A stretch of 64,000 nucleotides of DNA from Hydrogenophaga sp. 2FB (lineage in GTDB: Bacteria > Pseudomonadota > Gammaproteobacteria > Burkholderiales > Burkholderiaceae_C): the NCBI RefSeq assembly GCF_005503365.1, contig NZ_SCML01000005.1, positions 124,001-188,000 of the forward strand, written 5' to 3'. The notes below the pieces were generated by a model, which had not been told where the DNA came from, ran no database searches, and saw nothing but the letters and a program-made list of their open reading frames with translations. The translations under genes were made by a program, and so were the position numbers. Shown here one piece after another: positions 36,898 through 46,453 of the stretch. Every line of letters begins with the position of its first letter. Position 1 is the stretch's first letter.

Positions 36898-38114
36898 AAG
36901 GCTTGTTCCAGGCGGGCCACCGCTTCTTGAAGCTGTGCCATCGAGTTGGCGGTGGAGAAGCGCAGGTAGCGGCCGGGTTCAGCGTTGCCAAAGTCGCGCC
37001 CTGGGGTGGCGGCCAACTGGCAGCGCTTCATGAGCTCGAACGCAAGCGACCAACTGCCACCTTCGTCGGGCCGCGCGCCCTGTGGCGCAATGCCCCAGCG
37101 CTCGCAGAGCCCGCGCACGTCGGCCCAGGCATAGAACGCCCCATCGGGCATCACCGGCACATTCAGACCCAGACGGTCCATGGCGGGAATGAAGAAGTCC
37201 CGCCGCGCCTTGAACTCGGTGCGCCGGCGTTCGTACTCGGCGAGGCTGTCGGGTTCGAAACAGGCCAGCGCGGCGTGTTGGGCGATGGTGCTGGCGCAGA
37301 TGAACAGGTTCTGCGCCAGGCGTTCGACGGCAGGCACCAGGGCAGGGGGCAGCACCAGCCAGCCCAGGCGCCAGCCGGTCATGTTGAAGTACTTGGAGAA
37401 GCTGTTGATGCTGATGACCTCGTTGCCCAGGCCATCGGGCAGGCCCAACGCGCTGTGGCCGTACTCGTCGTCAAAACTCAGGCCGAGGTAGATCTCGTCC
37501 ACCAGTGTGATGCCGCCTTTGTGGCGAACGAACCGCGCAATGCGCTCGAGTTCGTCGCGCGCGATGCTGGTGCCGGTGGGGTTCGACGGCGATGCCAGCA
37601 ACACACCGCGCGTCGCGGGGTTCCAGGCGGCTTCGACCTGTTCGGCGCTCAATTGAAACCGTTGCGCCGGGCCGGAGGGAATCAACACCGCACGGCCTTC
37701 CGCGGCCTGCACGAACTGCCGGTTGCAGGGATAGCTCGGATCGGGCATGAGCACTTCGTCGCCCGCTTCGATGAGCGCGAGGCAGGCGAGTTGAAGTGCG
37801 GCAGAGGCACCGGCGGTGACGACGATGCGGGCCGGATCGATGCGCAGACCGAAGCGCGAGGCATACCAGCCGCTGATGGCTTCGCGCAGCGCGGGCAGGC
37901 CGGTGGCCTGCGTGTACTGGCTGCGGCCGTCGCGAATGGCGCGTTCGGCTGCGGCTGTGACCAGCGGTGGCGCCGTGAAATCGGGTTCGCCGATGTTGAG
38001 GTAGATCATCGGCCGGTCGTGGGGACCGGCCTGGGCCGCCATGGCAGAGGCGGCCTTGGCCAGCTCCATCACGTAAAACGGCTCGACGCGCTGTGCGCGC
38101 TGGGCGATCCTCAT
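36894..38114 (-). CDS. PLP-dependent aminotransferase (class I/II)
   Basis: 406 residues. The AAT-I fold features are [15 protein letters not shown] (about residues 37-51), [21 protein letters not shown] and the PLP lysine in [18 protein letters not shown]. The C-terminal Arg that binds the substrate carboxylate is in EPGRYLRFS. It is an aspartate/alanine-type aminotransferase; the exact substrate is not clear. The start at 38114 overlaps the nusB stop by 4 bp. The longer frame runs antisense-free only inside nusB and is not used. Confidence 0.88.
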   Translation of the reverse strand: MRIAQRAQRVEPFYVMELAKAASAMAAQAGPHDRPMIYLNIGEPDFTAPPLVTAAAERAIRDGRSQYTQATGLPALREAISGWYASRFGLRIDPARIVVTAGASAALQLACLALIEAGDEVLMPDPSYPCNRQFVQAAEGRAVLIPSGPAQRFQLSAEQVEAAWNPATRGVLLASPSNPTGTSIARDELERIARFVRHKGGITLVDEIYLGLSFDDEYGHSALGLPDGLGNEVISINSFSKYFNMTGWRLGWLVLPPALVPAVERLAQNLFICASTIAQHAALACFEPDSLAEYERRRTEFKARRDFFIPAMDRLGLNVPVMPDGAFYAWADVRGLCERWGIAPQGARPDEGGSWSLAFELMKRCQLAATPGRDFGNAEPGRYLRFSTANSMAQLQEAVARLEQAL

Positions 38115-38629
38115 GGAGCGGGTTTGCGCGACGGGCCGCGCGTGGCCGGCGATGCAGCCACTTCGGCGGGGCGCAATTGCGAGGCCAGTTGGTGCAACAC
38201 GCCGTTGACGTACTTGTGGCCGTCGGTGCCGCCGAACGATTTCGCCAGCTCGATGCACTCGTTGAGTACCACGCGCCAGGGCACGTCGAGGCAGTGCTGG
38301 AACTCGTAGGCGCCGATCCAGAGCACGCCGTGCTCGATGGGCGAGAGCTCGGCCAACGGCCGGTCCAGGCGGGGCGTGATCAGCGCGTCCATCGCCGCGG
38401 CCTCGGCAATGCAGCCGTGCAAGAGCGCGTCGAAGTGCACGCTGTCGGCCTTGTGAAAACCCGCGAGGTCGCGCGTGAACGTATCGATGTCGACGGGGGC
38501 ATTGCGACCCACCAGGTGCTGGTAGATCGCCTGCAATGCGAATTCGCGCGCGCGGGTGCGGGCGGACTTGTCGGCCGCCTTGCGAACCGCGCTCTTGGCG
38601 CTGGAGGAGGGGGTATCTGCTGCGGACAT
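38111..38629 (-). CDS. nusB: Transcription antitermination factor NusB
   Basis: 172 residues. After a short Ser/Ala/Lys-rich N-terminal tail comes the helical NusB domain starting [18 protein letters not shown] (about residues 23-40), followed by [17 protein letters not shown] and [30 protein letters not shown] (in pieces). It joins NusE/S10 in rRNA antitermination. The 3' end ([13 protein letters not shown]) is an extra basic tail. It follows ribH closely, the usual ribH-nusB pair. Confidence 0.95.
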   Translation of the reverse strand: MSAADTPSSSAKSAVRKAADKSARTRAREFALQAIYQHLVGRNAPVDIDTFTRDLAGFHKADSVHFDALLHGCIAEAAAMDALITPRLDRPLAELSPIEHGVLWIGAYEFQHCLDVPWRVVLNECIELAKSFGGTDGHKYVNGVLHQLASQLRPAEVAASPATRGPSRKPAP

Positions 38630-38637
38630 GGTGTGGT

Positions 38638-39102
38638 TCAACCGATTTCTTGAAGCAGATGGGCCATTTCCACCGCCACACGGGCAGCATCGCGGCCCTT
38701 GTCGGTCTGGCGGGCCACGGCCTGCTCCAGGTTCTCGGTGGTCAGGATGGCGTTGGCAATGGGGATCTGGTAGTCGAGCGACAAGCGCGTCACACCAGCG
38801 CCGGACTCGTTGGCCACCAGTTCGAAGTGGTAGGTTTCGCCGCGGATGATGCAGCCCAGTGCGATCAGCGCGTCGAAATCGTCGCGCTCGGCCATGGCCT
38901 GCAGGGCCACCGGCACTTCCAGTGCGCCGGGCACCTTCACGTGGGCGATGTTCTTGTCCTGCACGCCCAGCGCCAGCAACTCCGCGAGGCAGGCGTTGAA
39001 GAGGGCGTCTGTGATGCCTTCGTTGAAGCGGGCTTGCACGATGCCGATGCTGAGTTTTTTTCCGTCGGGCACGCTGGAGGTGCCTTTGTCTGCGCCGAAC
39101 AT
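38638..39102 (-). CDS. ribH: 6,7-dimethyl-8-ribityllumazine synthase
   Basis: 154 residues, full family length. The sequence [23 protein letters not shown] (in pieces) gives the N-terminal substrate strand, [11 protein letters not shown] and the [22 protein letters not shown] loop (in pieces) hold the active site, and LTTENLEQA lies near the C-terminus. It condenses the butanone phosphate from RibB with the pyrimidine to make lumazine. It sits in ribD-ribE-ribBA-ribH-nusB order on the minus strand. Confidence 0.95.
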   Translation of the reverse strand: MFGADKGTSSVPDGKKLSIGIVQARFNEGITDALFNACLAELLALGVQDKNIAHVKVPGALEVPVALQAMAERDDFDALIALGCIIRGETYHFELVANESGAGVTRLSLDYQIPIANAILTTENLEQAVARQTDKGRDAARVAVEMAHLLQEIG

Positions 39103-39141
39103 GTGGGGGGCCGTTTCCGAGTAGAGAGAGGTTGGGGGGTT

Positions 39142-40272
39142 TTAGTCGTCGTGGCCGATATAGCCCGTGATCTCGAGGCCGTAGCCGGTCATGCTGGGCA
39201 TGCGCCGCGGGTTGCCCAGCAGTTGCATGCGGTGCACGCCGCAGTCGCGCAGAATTTGTGCGCCCACGCCGTACGTGCGCAAGTCCATGCGGCCGCGCTC
39301 GGGTGCCTGGGCGGGGCGCGCCGTGCCCTCGAACTGCTCCAGCAATTGCTCGGCCGTCTCGCCGCAGTTGAGCAGCACGGCCACGCCTGCGCCAGCCTGG
39401 GTGATGTGGCGCAGGCTCGCCTCCAGACTCCAGGAGTGCATGGAGCGGCCCACTTCCAGCGCATCGAGCACCGACAGCGGTTCGTGCACGCGCACGGCCA
39501 CACTGTCCTCTGGACCCCACTGGCCCTTGACCAACGCAAGGTGCAGTGCGCCGCTGGGCTGGTCTTTGAAGGCCGTGGCCTGGAACTCGCCGAAGGCGGT
39601 GTTCAGGGTGCGGGTGCCGAGTTTCTGCACCATGCGTTCGTTGCGGCTGCGGTGCTCGATCAGATCGGCGATGGTGCCGATCTTCAGGCCGTGTTCGGCG
39701 GCGAACGCTTGCAGATCGGGCAAGCGGGCCATGGTGCCGTCGTCTTTCATGATCTCGCAGATCACGGCGGCGGGGCTGCAGCCGGCCATCTGGGCCAGAT
39801 CGCAACCGGCTTCGGTGTGGCCTGCGCGCATGAGCACGCCGCCTTCCACAGCCTGCAACGGGAAGATGTGGCCGGGTTGCACCAGGTCGATCGCTTGCGC
39901 GTTCGATGCCACGGCAGCTTGCACGGTGCGCGCGCGGTCGGCGGCGGAGATACCGGTGGTGACGCCCTCGGCGGCTTCGATCGACACCGTGAACGCCGTG
40001 CCCATCTTGGTGCCATTGCGCGGCACCATGGGCGGCAGACGCAGGCGCTCGCAACGTTCGCGGGTGAGGGTGAGGCAGATCAGGCCACGACCGAAGCGCG
40101 CCATGAAATTGATGGCTTCGGGCGTGACGTGGTCGGCCGCGAGCACCAGATCGCCTTCGTTTTCGCGGTCCTCTTCGTCGACCAGGATCACGATGCGCCC
40201 GGCGCGCATGTCGGCGACGATGTCCTCGACCGGGGAAATGGCCACTGGGGCCGGGGTTTCGGGGGCGTTCAT
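39142..40272 (-). CDS. ribB: 3,4-dihydroxy-2-butanone 4-phosphate synthase with degenerate GTP cyclohydrolase II-like domain
   Basis: 376 residues. The N-terminal half (about residues 10-205) has the RibB active site [11 protein letters not shown] (32-42) and [10 protein letters not shown]. The C-terminal half aligns with GTP cyclohydrolase II ([11 protein letters not shown] ... LLGNPRRM) but lacks the zinc cysteines of the C-x10-C-x-C motif (here [19 protein letters not shown], no Cys). It also lacks the RQEGR catalytic loop (here [11 protein letters not shown]). It therefore probably supplies only the butanone phosphate, with GTP cyclohydrolase II encoded elsewhere. It overlaps ribE by 4 bp. 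Confidence 0.9.
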   Translation of the reverse strand: MNAPETPAPVAISPVEDIVADMRAGRIVILVDEEDRENEGDLVLAADHVTPEAINFMARFGRGLICLTLTRERCERLRLPPMVPRNGTKMGTAFTVSIEAAEGVTTGISAADRARTVQAAVASNAQAIDLVQPGHIFPLQAVEGGVLMRAGHTEAGCDLAQMAGCSPAAVICEIMKDDGTMARLPDLQAFAAEHGLKIGTIADLIEHRSRNERMVQKLGTRTLNTAFGEFQATAFKDQPSGALHLALVKGQWGPEDSVAVRVHEPLSVLDALEVGRSMHSWSLEASLRHITQAGAGVAVLLNCGETAEQLLEQFEGTARPAQAPERGRMDLRTYGVGAQILRDCGVHRMQLLGNPRRMPSMTGYGLEITGYIGHDD

Positions 40273-40916
40273 GCGGAGTGTTCCTTGGTGGGATGTGCGC
40301 CGGCGCTGAGCATGCGCTCGACATAACGCGCGACGGTGTCGATTTCGAGGTTGACCGAACTGTCTTCGGTCAACTCGCCCAGCGCGGTGTTCTGCACCGT
40401 GTGGGGAATGAGGTTGATGCTGAATTCACAGCCCGTCGCGCCATCGGCCACCTGGTTGACCGTGAGGCTCACGCCGTTGACCGTGATCGAGCCCTTGTAG
40501 GCGAGGTACTTGCCGAGTTCGGCCGGCGCCATCACACGCAACTCCCAACTTTCGCCGACCTGGGCGAAGCGGGTGACTGTGCCGACGCCATCCACGTGGC
40601 CGGAGACGATATGCCCACCTAGGCGATCGTGGGCGCGCAGCGCTTTTTCCAAGTTGATGCGGCGGCCGGGTTGCGCCAGACCCGTGGTGCGGGTCAACGA
40701 CTCGGCTGAAATATCGATGGTGAAGTGGTGCTGGGGCAGATTCAACGACGTGACGGTCATGCAAGCGCCATTCAGCGCAATGCTGTCGCCCAGACCGACG
40801 TCGTCGAGGTAGCCCGGCGGCGCCTCGAGGGTGAGTCGCTTGCCGTGTTCCAAAGAGCTGCCCAGGTCGTGGAGGTCGGCGATACGCCCCACGCCGGTGA
40901 TGATGCCGGTAAACAT
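40269..40916 (-). CDS. ribE: Riboflavin synthase, alpha chain
   Basis: 215 residues made of two lumazine-binding repeats: the first begins [12 protein letters not shown], the second is announced by [14 protein letters not shown] (about residues 99-112). It dismutates two lumazines to riboflavin and the pyrimidine. The ATG lies 120 bp after the ribD stop, and its stop overlaps ribB. I see no FMN riboswitch upstream of ribD, ribE or ribB. Confidence 0.95.
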   Translation of the reverse strand: MFTGIITGVGRIADLHDLGSSLEHGKRLTLEAPPGYLDDVGLGDSIALNGACMTVTSLNLPQHHFTIDISAESLTRTTGLAQPGRRINLEKALRAHDRLGGHIVSGHVDGVGTVTRFAQVGESWELRVMAPAELGKYLAYKGSITVNGVSLTVNQVADGATGCEFSINLIPHTVQNTALGELTEDSSVNLEIDTVARYVERMLSAGAHPTKEHSA

Positions 40917-41036
40917 CCGGCTATTTTCGCAGGGTTTTGAACGGCGGGGTTTGTGCCGGGTGGGGCAACGTCCAGGGATGCTCCCGACGACGATGGGAAC
41001 CGCACCGAAAAACGGGCTTTGGCGCGGGGGGGGCTG

Positions 41037-42188
41037 TCAGGTTGCGGGGTGCAGAAACCTGTCGCGGCCTTGGAATCGGGCCAGGATACGCAGGTCTTGG
41101 CCAACAGGTTCGACCGATTCGTAGCGAAGCCTGGGGCCATCGCTGAGCTGTTCCAGCGGGCCAAAGTTGGCCACGCCGGCACCGCGCCCCAGCAGTTGCG
41201 GCGCGACATAGAGAAGGAGTTCGTCCACCAATCCTTCGCGCAGAAGCGAGCCATTGAGTTTGTGACCCGCTTCGACGTGCAGTTCGTTCACTTCTCGGCG
41301 CCCGAGGTCGTTCAGCAGACCCGGCAGGTCGACCTTGTCGTTGGCACCCGGCATTTGCACGAGGGTAGCGCCCTGCGCCTGCAGTGCCGCCTCCTTGGCG
41401 GCGTTTCGGGTTGCGTGGTAAATCCAGATCTGACGCGAATGCCCATCGGCCGGCGCCCGAAACAATCGTGCGGTCAGCGGTGTCTGAAGGCGGCTGTCCA
41501 CCACCACAAGATGCGGTTGGCGTGGGGCGTCGACAAGTCGCACATCGAGCGAAGGGTCGTCCTCGAGGACCGTGCCGATGCCCGTGAGCACCGCGCAGGC
41601 GCGTGCGCGCCAGGCGTGCCCGTTGGCACGGGCCGCTTCGCCGGTGATCCACTGACTGGCGCCGTTTTCCAGAGCCGTGATGCCGTCCAGGGAGGTTGCT
41701 GCCTTCATGCGCACCCACGGCGTGTGCCGGATCATACGGCTGAAGAAGCCGATGTTGAGTTCACGCGAGGCACGGGCAGCGGCGCTGTTGGGTGGGAGCA
41801 CGTCAACCTCGATACCTGCGGCTCTCAGGCGCTCGATGCCTTGGCCGGCGACGAGCGGATTGGGGTCGCCGGTGAAGACCACCACCCGGGCCACCCCTGC
41901 CGCGATGAGTGCATCGCAACAGGGCGGGGTGCGGCCGTGGTGGGAGCAGGGCTCTAGTGAAACGTATGCCGTTGATCCTTGAACGGAATGCCCACGGGCC
42001 TGCGCATCCCGCAAGGCCATCACTTCCGCGTGGGGTCCGCCGGCCTTTTGCGTATGGCCCTCGGCCAGAACGCGGCCTGCGCCGTCTGAAATGACGCAAC
42101 CCACACGCGGGTTGGGATTGGACAGTCGCTGTGCCTGCGCGGACAACGCATGGACACGATCCAACAGTTCCGTGTCGTTGAGGGGCAT
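41037..42188 (-). CDS. ribD: Bifunctional pyrimidine deaminase/reductase RibD
   Basis: 383 residues. The deaminase domain has zinc ligands in GGPHAEVMAL (His) and EPCSHHGRTPPCCDAL (two Cys). The reductase domain follows from about residue 150 (VRMKAATSLDGITAL onward). The enzyme catalyses the second and third steps of riboflavin synthesis. I start at ATG 42188 (MPLNDTEL); the frame is open to 42329 but enters pilE. The 3' end leaves a 120-bp gap before ribE. Confidence 0.94.
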   Translation of the reverse strand: MPLNDTELLDRVHALSAQAQRLSNPNPRVGCVISDGAGRVLAEGHTQKAGGPHAEVMALRDAQARGHSVQGSTAYVSLEPCSHHGRTPPCCDALIAAGVARVVVFTGDPNPLVAGQGIERLRAAGIEVDVLPPNSAAARASRELNIGFFSRMIRHTPWVRMKAATSLDGITALENGASQWITGEAARANGHAWRARACAVLTGIGTVLEDDPSLDVRLVDAPRQPHLVVVDSRLQTPLTARLFRAPADGHSRQIWIYHATRNAAKEAALQAQGATLVQMPGANDKVDLPGLLNDLGRREVNELHVEAGHKLNGSLLREGLVDELLLYVAPQLLGRGAGVANFGPLEQLSDGPRLRYESVEPVGQDLRILARFQGRDRFLHPAT

Positions 42189-42235
42189 GAAATTGTGGCG
42201 GGGCCGCTGGCGGCCACGCGGTAGTGGAAGAGGGG

Positions 42236-42724
42236 TCAAGACCCTTTGAAGCAATTGGCCAAAGAGGTACCTGACGCATTGTTGCTGATCGAACGCGCCC
42301 CCGTGTGCGTGATCGTCAGATTGCCACAACGGTCGCCGGCCATGGCGTTGGTAGGCGTGGCTCGGAGTGAGTAGCTGGTTTCGACGGTGGTCTTGTCCAC
42401 GGCTTCTCCGTCTTCCATCAGGGAAATGGTGTAGGCCGGGGCAGGACCGTCCCTGGGGGAGCGAGCGAGGTCCGCCGGGAGGGTCGCGCCCTCGAAAGTG
42501 TCGCGTGCACTGTAGTAGCGCCTCATGTATTGCTCGGCCTCGGACAGCGCGCGTTGCACGTCAGCCCGGCGCGATGCGCGTACATGTTCTGTGTAGGAGG
42601 GGTAGGCAATGGCCGCAAGAATGCCGACGATGGCCACCACGACCATGAGTTCGATTAAGGTAAAGCCGCGAGCAGGAGTCGAGCGGCGGGATGGGACGGT
42701 CCGTTGGCATAAACGCATGGGCAT
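42236..42724 (-). CDS. pilE: Type IV pilin-like protein PilE
   Basis: 162 residues with a class III signal: basic leader ending RG, cleavage before [24 protein letters not shown] (in pieces), Glu at +5. The globular part has two late cysteines (DRCGN and NCFKGS) forming the pilin disulfide loop. It is the last gene of the fimT-pilV-pilW-pilX-pilY1-pilE type minor-pilin cluster and lies 12 bp from the pilY1 remnant, the normal pilY1-pilE adjacency. Confidence 0.9.
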   Translation of the reverse strand: MPMRLCQRTVPSRRSTPARGFTLIELMVVVAIVGILAAIAYPSYTEHVRASRRADVQRALSEAEQYMRRYYSARDTFEGATLPADLARSPRDGPAPAYTISLMEDGEAVDKTTVETSYSLRATPTNAMAGDRCGNLTITHTGARSISNNASGTSLANCFKGS

Positions 42725-42736
42725 GGCACGGCTTGC

Positions 42737-43535
42737 TCAATTGGATGGGGGGCGACTGAGCTGGTATTGGGTGCGGCTCCATCCGCATTCGATGTTGAAG
42801 TCTTGCGGATTGTTTCCCGTGCCTAGTGTTTTGCCGGACTCAGCTCTGCAGCCCTGGGGGGTGGGGTAGCCTTCTCCGTTTTGGCCGTCCACGGCGCGGT
42901 ACGTGCGCTCGCTAGGCGTCCATCCAGAGCTTTTCCGCATAAGCTGCATTCCGCGCGAATAGCCGCCCTCTCCCGCCAGTACCACGGAACCATAGACCAC
43001 CTTCCCGTCGAGTTTGCTCACAAAGAAACGCGTGGACGCGCCATCGAGCGCGTTCAGCGCATACAGGAAGTTCGGTGGCAACGCAGCGGCGGTACAGGTT
43101 TCTTCGCCTGTGCTGCTAGGCGCCGTGAGCACGGTGGTGGCAATGAGCACCGACCGACCCACGTTGCGAATCTGATCGAGCGAGCGTTCCCCCTCGTGCG
43201 TGCGCCCCAGTGGCACTGTCCAGCCGCGGTGCAATTTCCAGTCGATGACGTTTTTGCTCGCGTTGTAGAACGTGTCGTTGCCCACGGCAATGGCGGTGTC
43301 TTTCAACACCGTCTGCTGAAGAAGTTGCTCCACGGCTATCGGCGTGAACGAGGCAACATCCTCTTTGCCAATAGGTGTCGGATCCCAGACGCCATAAATC
43401 GCTTCGTTGATCTTTGTGTCGCTCAAATCTCCATCGCTGAGCAAAATGCCTGTGGCCACCACCACGATGGCCCCCCCCTTGGGATGCGGTTGCCATGCAG
43501 GAGATCCGTAGATGGGGCGGTTGTCACCGCATAGG
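42737..43535 (-). pseudogene. pilY1: C-terminal remnant of pilY1
   Basis: About 265 residues in the frame ending at 42737 match the last part of a PilY1 beta-propeller: RPIYGSPAW, KGGAIVVVATGILL, DTKINEAIYGVWDPTP, VIDWKLHRGWTVPLG, GERSLDQIRNVGRSVLIATT and a Cys-containing C-terminus. The N-terminal adhesin part (normally about 700-1000 residues) is absent. Upstream of about 43530 the same DNA is pilW in another frame. No start codon or ribosome binding site serves this remnant. It is out of frame with pilW and is probably not translated as a unit. Confidence 0.75.
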
Positions 43536-44199
43536 TGATCTGCATGTCCTCGATGTTCGGAATGAGCGCCGTGGCCGCCGCGAAACCGCCACTTGTGGGG
43601 GATCCGTTTTTGCCTTTGCAAAACAGCGTCGGAACACCGTCGTTGTTGCCGTCGGCAGCTATGTAGTAACGGTTGTCCGCCAATGGAATGGTGACCCCTG
43701 CGCCAATGTCCCATGCAGAGATGCCGATGAAGCTGCAGTTGGCCGGCTGTAGAACCGAGGTTGTCAAGTCGGTGACGGGTTGCGTATTCAACAGCGTTGC
43801 CTCATAGCGGACCGCAATCGCGTCGGGGCCGGTGCTGGCGGTGCTACATGCCATCGCATCGAAATCCTGATCGGCGGTGTTGTCGGAAAATCCCCCGTCG
43901 CAACCGCGCGCACCCACGCCTCGAAATTTGCGTTCGCCCTTGGCATCCAGGTCTGAATAGCCGGCAAGTCGGAGCTGCTGCTGCAGTATTTCCAGCGCCA
44001 GGCTGGCGTCTTCGTTCATCTGGGATTCCAACGTGCTGGCGCGCGAACCATTCGCGGCGGCCACATAGATGGCCGCGACCGCTCCTACCAGGAAGAGGCC
44101 AATGGCCATGGCTACCATGAGCTCCACAAGGCTCATCCCGCGTTGATGGACAACGAAGGACGGTGCGTGTCGGGTTGTGCGGCGCGGAAACAGTCTCAT
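43423..44199 (-). pseudogene. pilW: PilW, C-terminally truncated and run into pilY1 DNA
   Basis: 258-residue frame. The N-terminus is a proper type IV prepilin: leader ending HQRG, then MSLVELMVAMAIGLFLVGAVAAIYVA (in pieces), Glu at +5. The globular part runs normally to the PilW-typical segment IPNIEDMQITYAV (about residue 225). After that the remaining residues (STDLLHGNRIPRGGPSWWW) come from pilY1 DNA read out of frame. PilW is usually longer, about 320-400 residues. Its ATG overlaps the pilV stop by 4 bp. The protein is probably unfinished. Confidence 0.72.
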
Positions 44200-44798
44200 A
44201 GTCCGACCTTGAAATACATGCAGCTGTAGATGGCTTTGTCGGCGGCGCTCAGATTGCTGGGACAGTTGAACTGACCCGCCAGGAACAAGCTATCGCCCGT
44301 CGTAGTGGTGGGCTCCTGCCAGAGCAACCAGACATCCAGATTGCGAGCCTGGGCGGTAGGGTTTGTGATCACAACGGCACGTCCCTGGGGGAGTTGGTTC
44401 GCCACCGTGCGCTGAAAAAGTCCGCGGTCGAAGATGGCCACCTTTTCGGCAGCGGTGGATACAACGACTTCGTTGGCTTGCATGCCCGTTTGGGCCTCAT
44501 CCATTTCGTCGTCCGTAGGGGCCTCATCCGACAGCGCTATGGCGTATTGGCCAAGGTCGTAGCCATAGATGTTGAGTCGGGCACGATCGGCGTAGTCGTT
44601 GACCAGACTCAGACCCGTGAGGCGCAATTGGGCGGCCTTGTTGTAGCCAAAGGTGGCTGCTGTCAAGCCGCCGATCCCCAGCAGACCAAACGAGACAAGC
44701 AGCAATGCGACCAGAATTTCGATCATGCTGGCGCCGCGGTGACGGAAGGTCTTCCTGGCTCGCCGAGGCGCTGAGGCGGGAATCGAGAAGGCTTGCAT
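44196..44798 (-). CDS. pilV: Type IV pilus minor pilin PilV
   Basis: 200 residues. The leader is basic, with the prepilin peptidase site RHRG before ASMIEILVALLLVSFGLLG (Glu at +5). The remainder is a globular domain with late cysteines (FNCPSNL, YSCMYFK). It belongs to the minor pilin set that primes pilus assembly with PilW, PilX and FimU-like proteins. It overlaps pilW by 4 bp and follows the gspH/fimT-like gene by 2 bp. Confidence 0.88.
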   Translation of the reverse strand: MQAFSIPASAPRRARKTFRHRGASMIEILVALLLVSFGLLGIGGLTAATFGYNKAAQLRLTGLSLVNDYADRARLNIYGYDLGQYAIALSDEAPTDDEMDEAQTGMQANEVVVSTAAEKVAIFDRGLFQRTVANQLPQGRAVVITNPTAQARNLDVWLLWQEPTTTTGDSLFLAGQFNCPSNLSAADKAIYSCMYFKVGL

Positions 44799-44800
44799 CG

Positions 44801-45358
44801 TCAGGCCTTCTGCGGCTGGTCTGTCGATCTGATGTACGGCCGGCCTACTCGATTCAGAACCACTTCGTTCATCTTGAGCGTGCGGCTCGCAGGGATGACA
44901 CTCAGCGTTGTGGCATTGGAGGCCATGAGGCCGTTCGGCATGAAGGTCAGCTGCCGCACACCCACGGAGGTCTGCATGGTGCTCAGACCGGTCGATGCGC
45001 CGCGGGTTGCCAGCACGTTGTCGTTGGCATCCAGATCGCCACTGTTGTTGATGTCAACGTATACCAACCAACCCATGTGCCACTGGTTGCTGTTTCTGCA
45101 GGTTGTGCCGTTGGTGCTGCTGCACATCACAACGCGACGAGAGGTCTTGATCGATGTGGATCGCGCCAACTGGACGTGGGCGGTAAATGCCTTGGTCGCG
45201 CTATCGCGTTGCCATCCTCGAAGTTGATTGGTGAAGCTAGGGACCGCGATCATGGTCAGCAGGGCGGCCAAGACCAATGTGACCATGAGCTCCACCAAGG
45301 TGAAGCCGTGCACTGGGCGGGCACGAACGCGATAGGGGTGGGCGACTGGTTTATGCAT
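44801..45358 (-). CDS. GspH/FimT-family pseudopilin (FimT/FimU-like)
   Basis: 185 residues. The prepilin signal is VHG before FTLVELMVTLVLAALLTMIAVPSF (in pieces), Glu at +5. The domain VQLARSTSIKTSRRVVMCSSTNGTTC and WLVYVDINNSGDLDANDNVL (in pieces) match the GspH/FimT family. It is the first gene of the minor pilin operon. The upstream region is unusually AT-rich. Confidence 0.88.
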   Translation of the reverse strand: MHKPVAHPYRVRARPVHGFTLVELMVTLVLAALLTMIAVPSFTNQLRGWQRDSATKAFTAHVQLARSTSIKTSRRVVMCSSTNGTTCRNSNQWHMGWLVYVDINNSGDLDANDNVLATRGASTGLSTMQTSVGVRQLTFMPNGLMASNATTLSVIPASRTLKMNEVVLNRVGRPYIRSTDQPQKA

Positions 45359-45981
45359 CGAAGGTGGTACTCCGACGCGAAATGTATCGAAAGCCTCGCC
45401 GCTTGAAATGGTGGTTTCTGACGTGCGGTAGGTTTGGACTGGTCGAGGGATGTATGACTATAAATTATTACTTTTAAGGGAATTTTGCGATTGAATTTTG
45501 ATTTAGTTAATTCATAAGATCCAAATACTCTGCGGGGTATGCGACGACACTATCGTGCTCAGATATGTGATTTATATTAGTTCAAAAGTAATATTAAAAT
45601 GATCGACTTGTGTCGCGCCCTGGTGTCCCGGAAAGAGGAGAGTCCTTGTCGATGGACTGGTTCGCGGCGACGGGATCACCGGTTTTTGCCACGAATGCAT
45701 GCGGCTGGCTGTAGTGCCCCCCTGCTGGCTTGAGCTCGCCACAATGTGGTTCGTTGGCGTTGGGGCGCAGCGAGCCCCAACCATCATCGCCTTAGGTCGT
45801 CAGTCGCGCACGCAATCTACCGACAGCCTTGTGATGACGACTTGCCTGCATTGCGCGTTCGCACGGATTGTCCAGCCCGGGATGTCCAGGACGGCGAGAT
45901 GTTTTACCTGTGAACGACCAGCCAAGCAGGGGGGACGTGCGACAAACAGGTGGGTATCGGGCTCCTTCGGCGGAGCAACCT
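45359..45981. other. 623-bp intergenic region with an AT-rich patch, no convincing gene
   Basis: Between the pilus operon and nrdR. About 45445-45600 is strikingly AT-rich against a GC-rich background and contains a 9-bp inverted repeat ATTACTTTT/AAAAGTAAT about 110 bp apart (45469-45477 and 45584-45592). The patch probably includes the leftward pilus promoter. The rest (45600-45980) has ordinary composition but no ORF with a plausible start, codon use or motif; a 132-codon frame from 45699 overlaps nrdR antisense and looks spurious. Confidence 0.5.
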
Positions 45982-46431
45982 TCAACGTCGGACTTCGTCC
46001 ACCAAAGCCCGAAACTCATCGATGTCCTCAAAGCTCCGGTAAACGCTCGCAAACCGGATGTAAGCCACTTTGTCGAGTTTTTTCAGTTCGCGCATGACCA
46101 TCTCACCCAGGCGGGTGGCGGGCACTTCACGCGCGCCGAGATTGAGCAGTTTTTCCTCGATGCGTTCGATGGCGGAATCGACCTGTTCGGTGCTGACGGG
46201 GCGTTTGCGCAGTGCCAGGGCGAACGACGCGCGCAGTTTTCCTGGCACGTAGTCCATTCGCCGACCGTCTTTCTTGACGACCGCCGGAAAGCTGACTTCC
46301 GGGCGTTCGTAAGTGGTAAAGCGCTTTTCGCAGTGGCCGCACTGGCGGCGGCGGCGGATGAAATCCGCGTCTTCCGAGACGCGGGTCTCTACGACCTGGG
46401 TTTCAAGGTGGCCGCAGAACGGGCATTTCAT
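45982..46431 (-). CDS. nrdR: Transcriptional repressor NrdR
   Basis: 149 residues. The N-terminal zinc ribbon has C-P-F-C and C-G-H-C pairs (residues 3-6 and 31-34), and [18 protein letters not shown] is a family mark. The ATP-cone domain (about 49-139) begins VVKKDGRR. It represses ribonucleotide reductase genes according to dATP/ATP level. It is 22 bp downstream of glyA, the standard glyA-nrdR arrangement. No NrdR target is in the window. Confidence 0.96.
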   Translation of the reverse strand: MKCPFCGHLETQVVETRVSEDADFIRRRRQCGHCEKRFTTYERPEVSFPAVVKKDGRRMDYVPGKLRASFALALRKRPVSTEQVDSAIERIEEKLLNLGAREVPATRLGEMVMRELKKLDKVAYIRFASVYRSFEDIDEFRALVDEVRR

Positions 46432-46453
46432 CGCTTGACGCCGCCCCGTGCCA

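Noticed and set aside
40917-41036. Possible FMN riboswitch in the ribD-ribE gap
   Set aside because: The conserved FMN element segments (such as AGGGC...GGGTG...and the CCGAC/GGTC blocks) are not present in order on the minus strand.
45699-46097. 132-codon plus-strand frame before and into nrdR
   Set aside because: Overlaps the conserved 3' end of nrdR antisense, has no ribosome binding site and shows mixed, unstructured composition.
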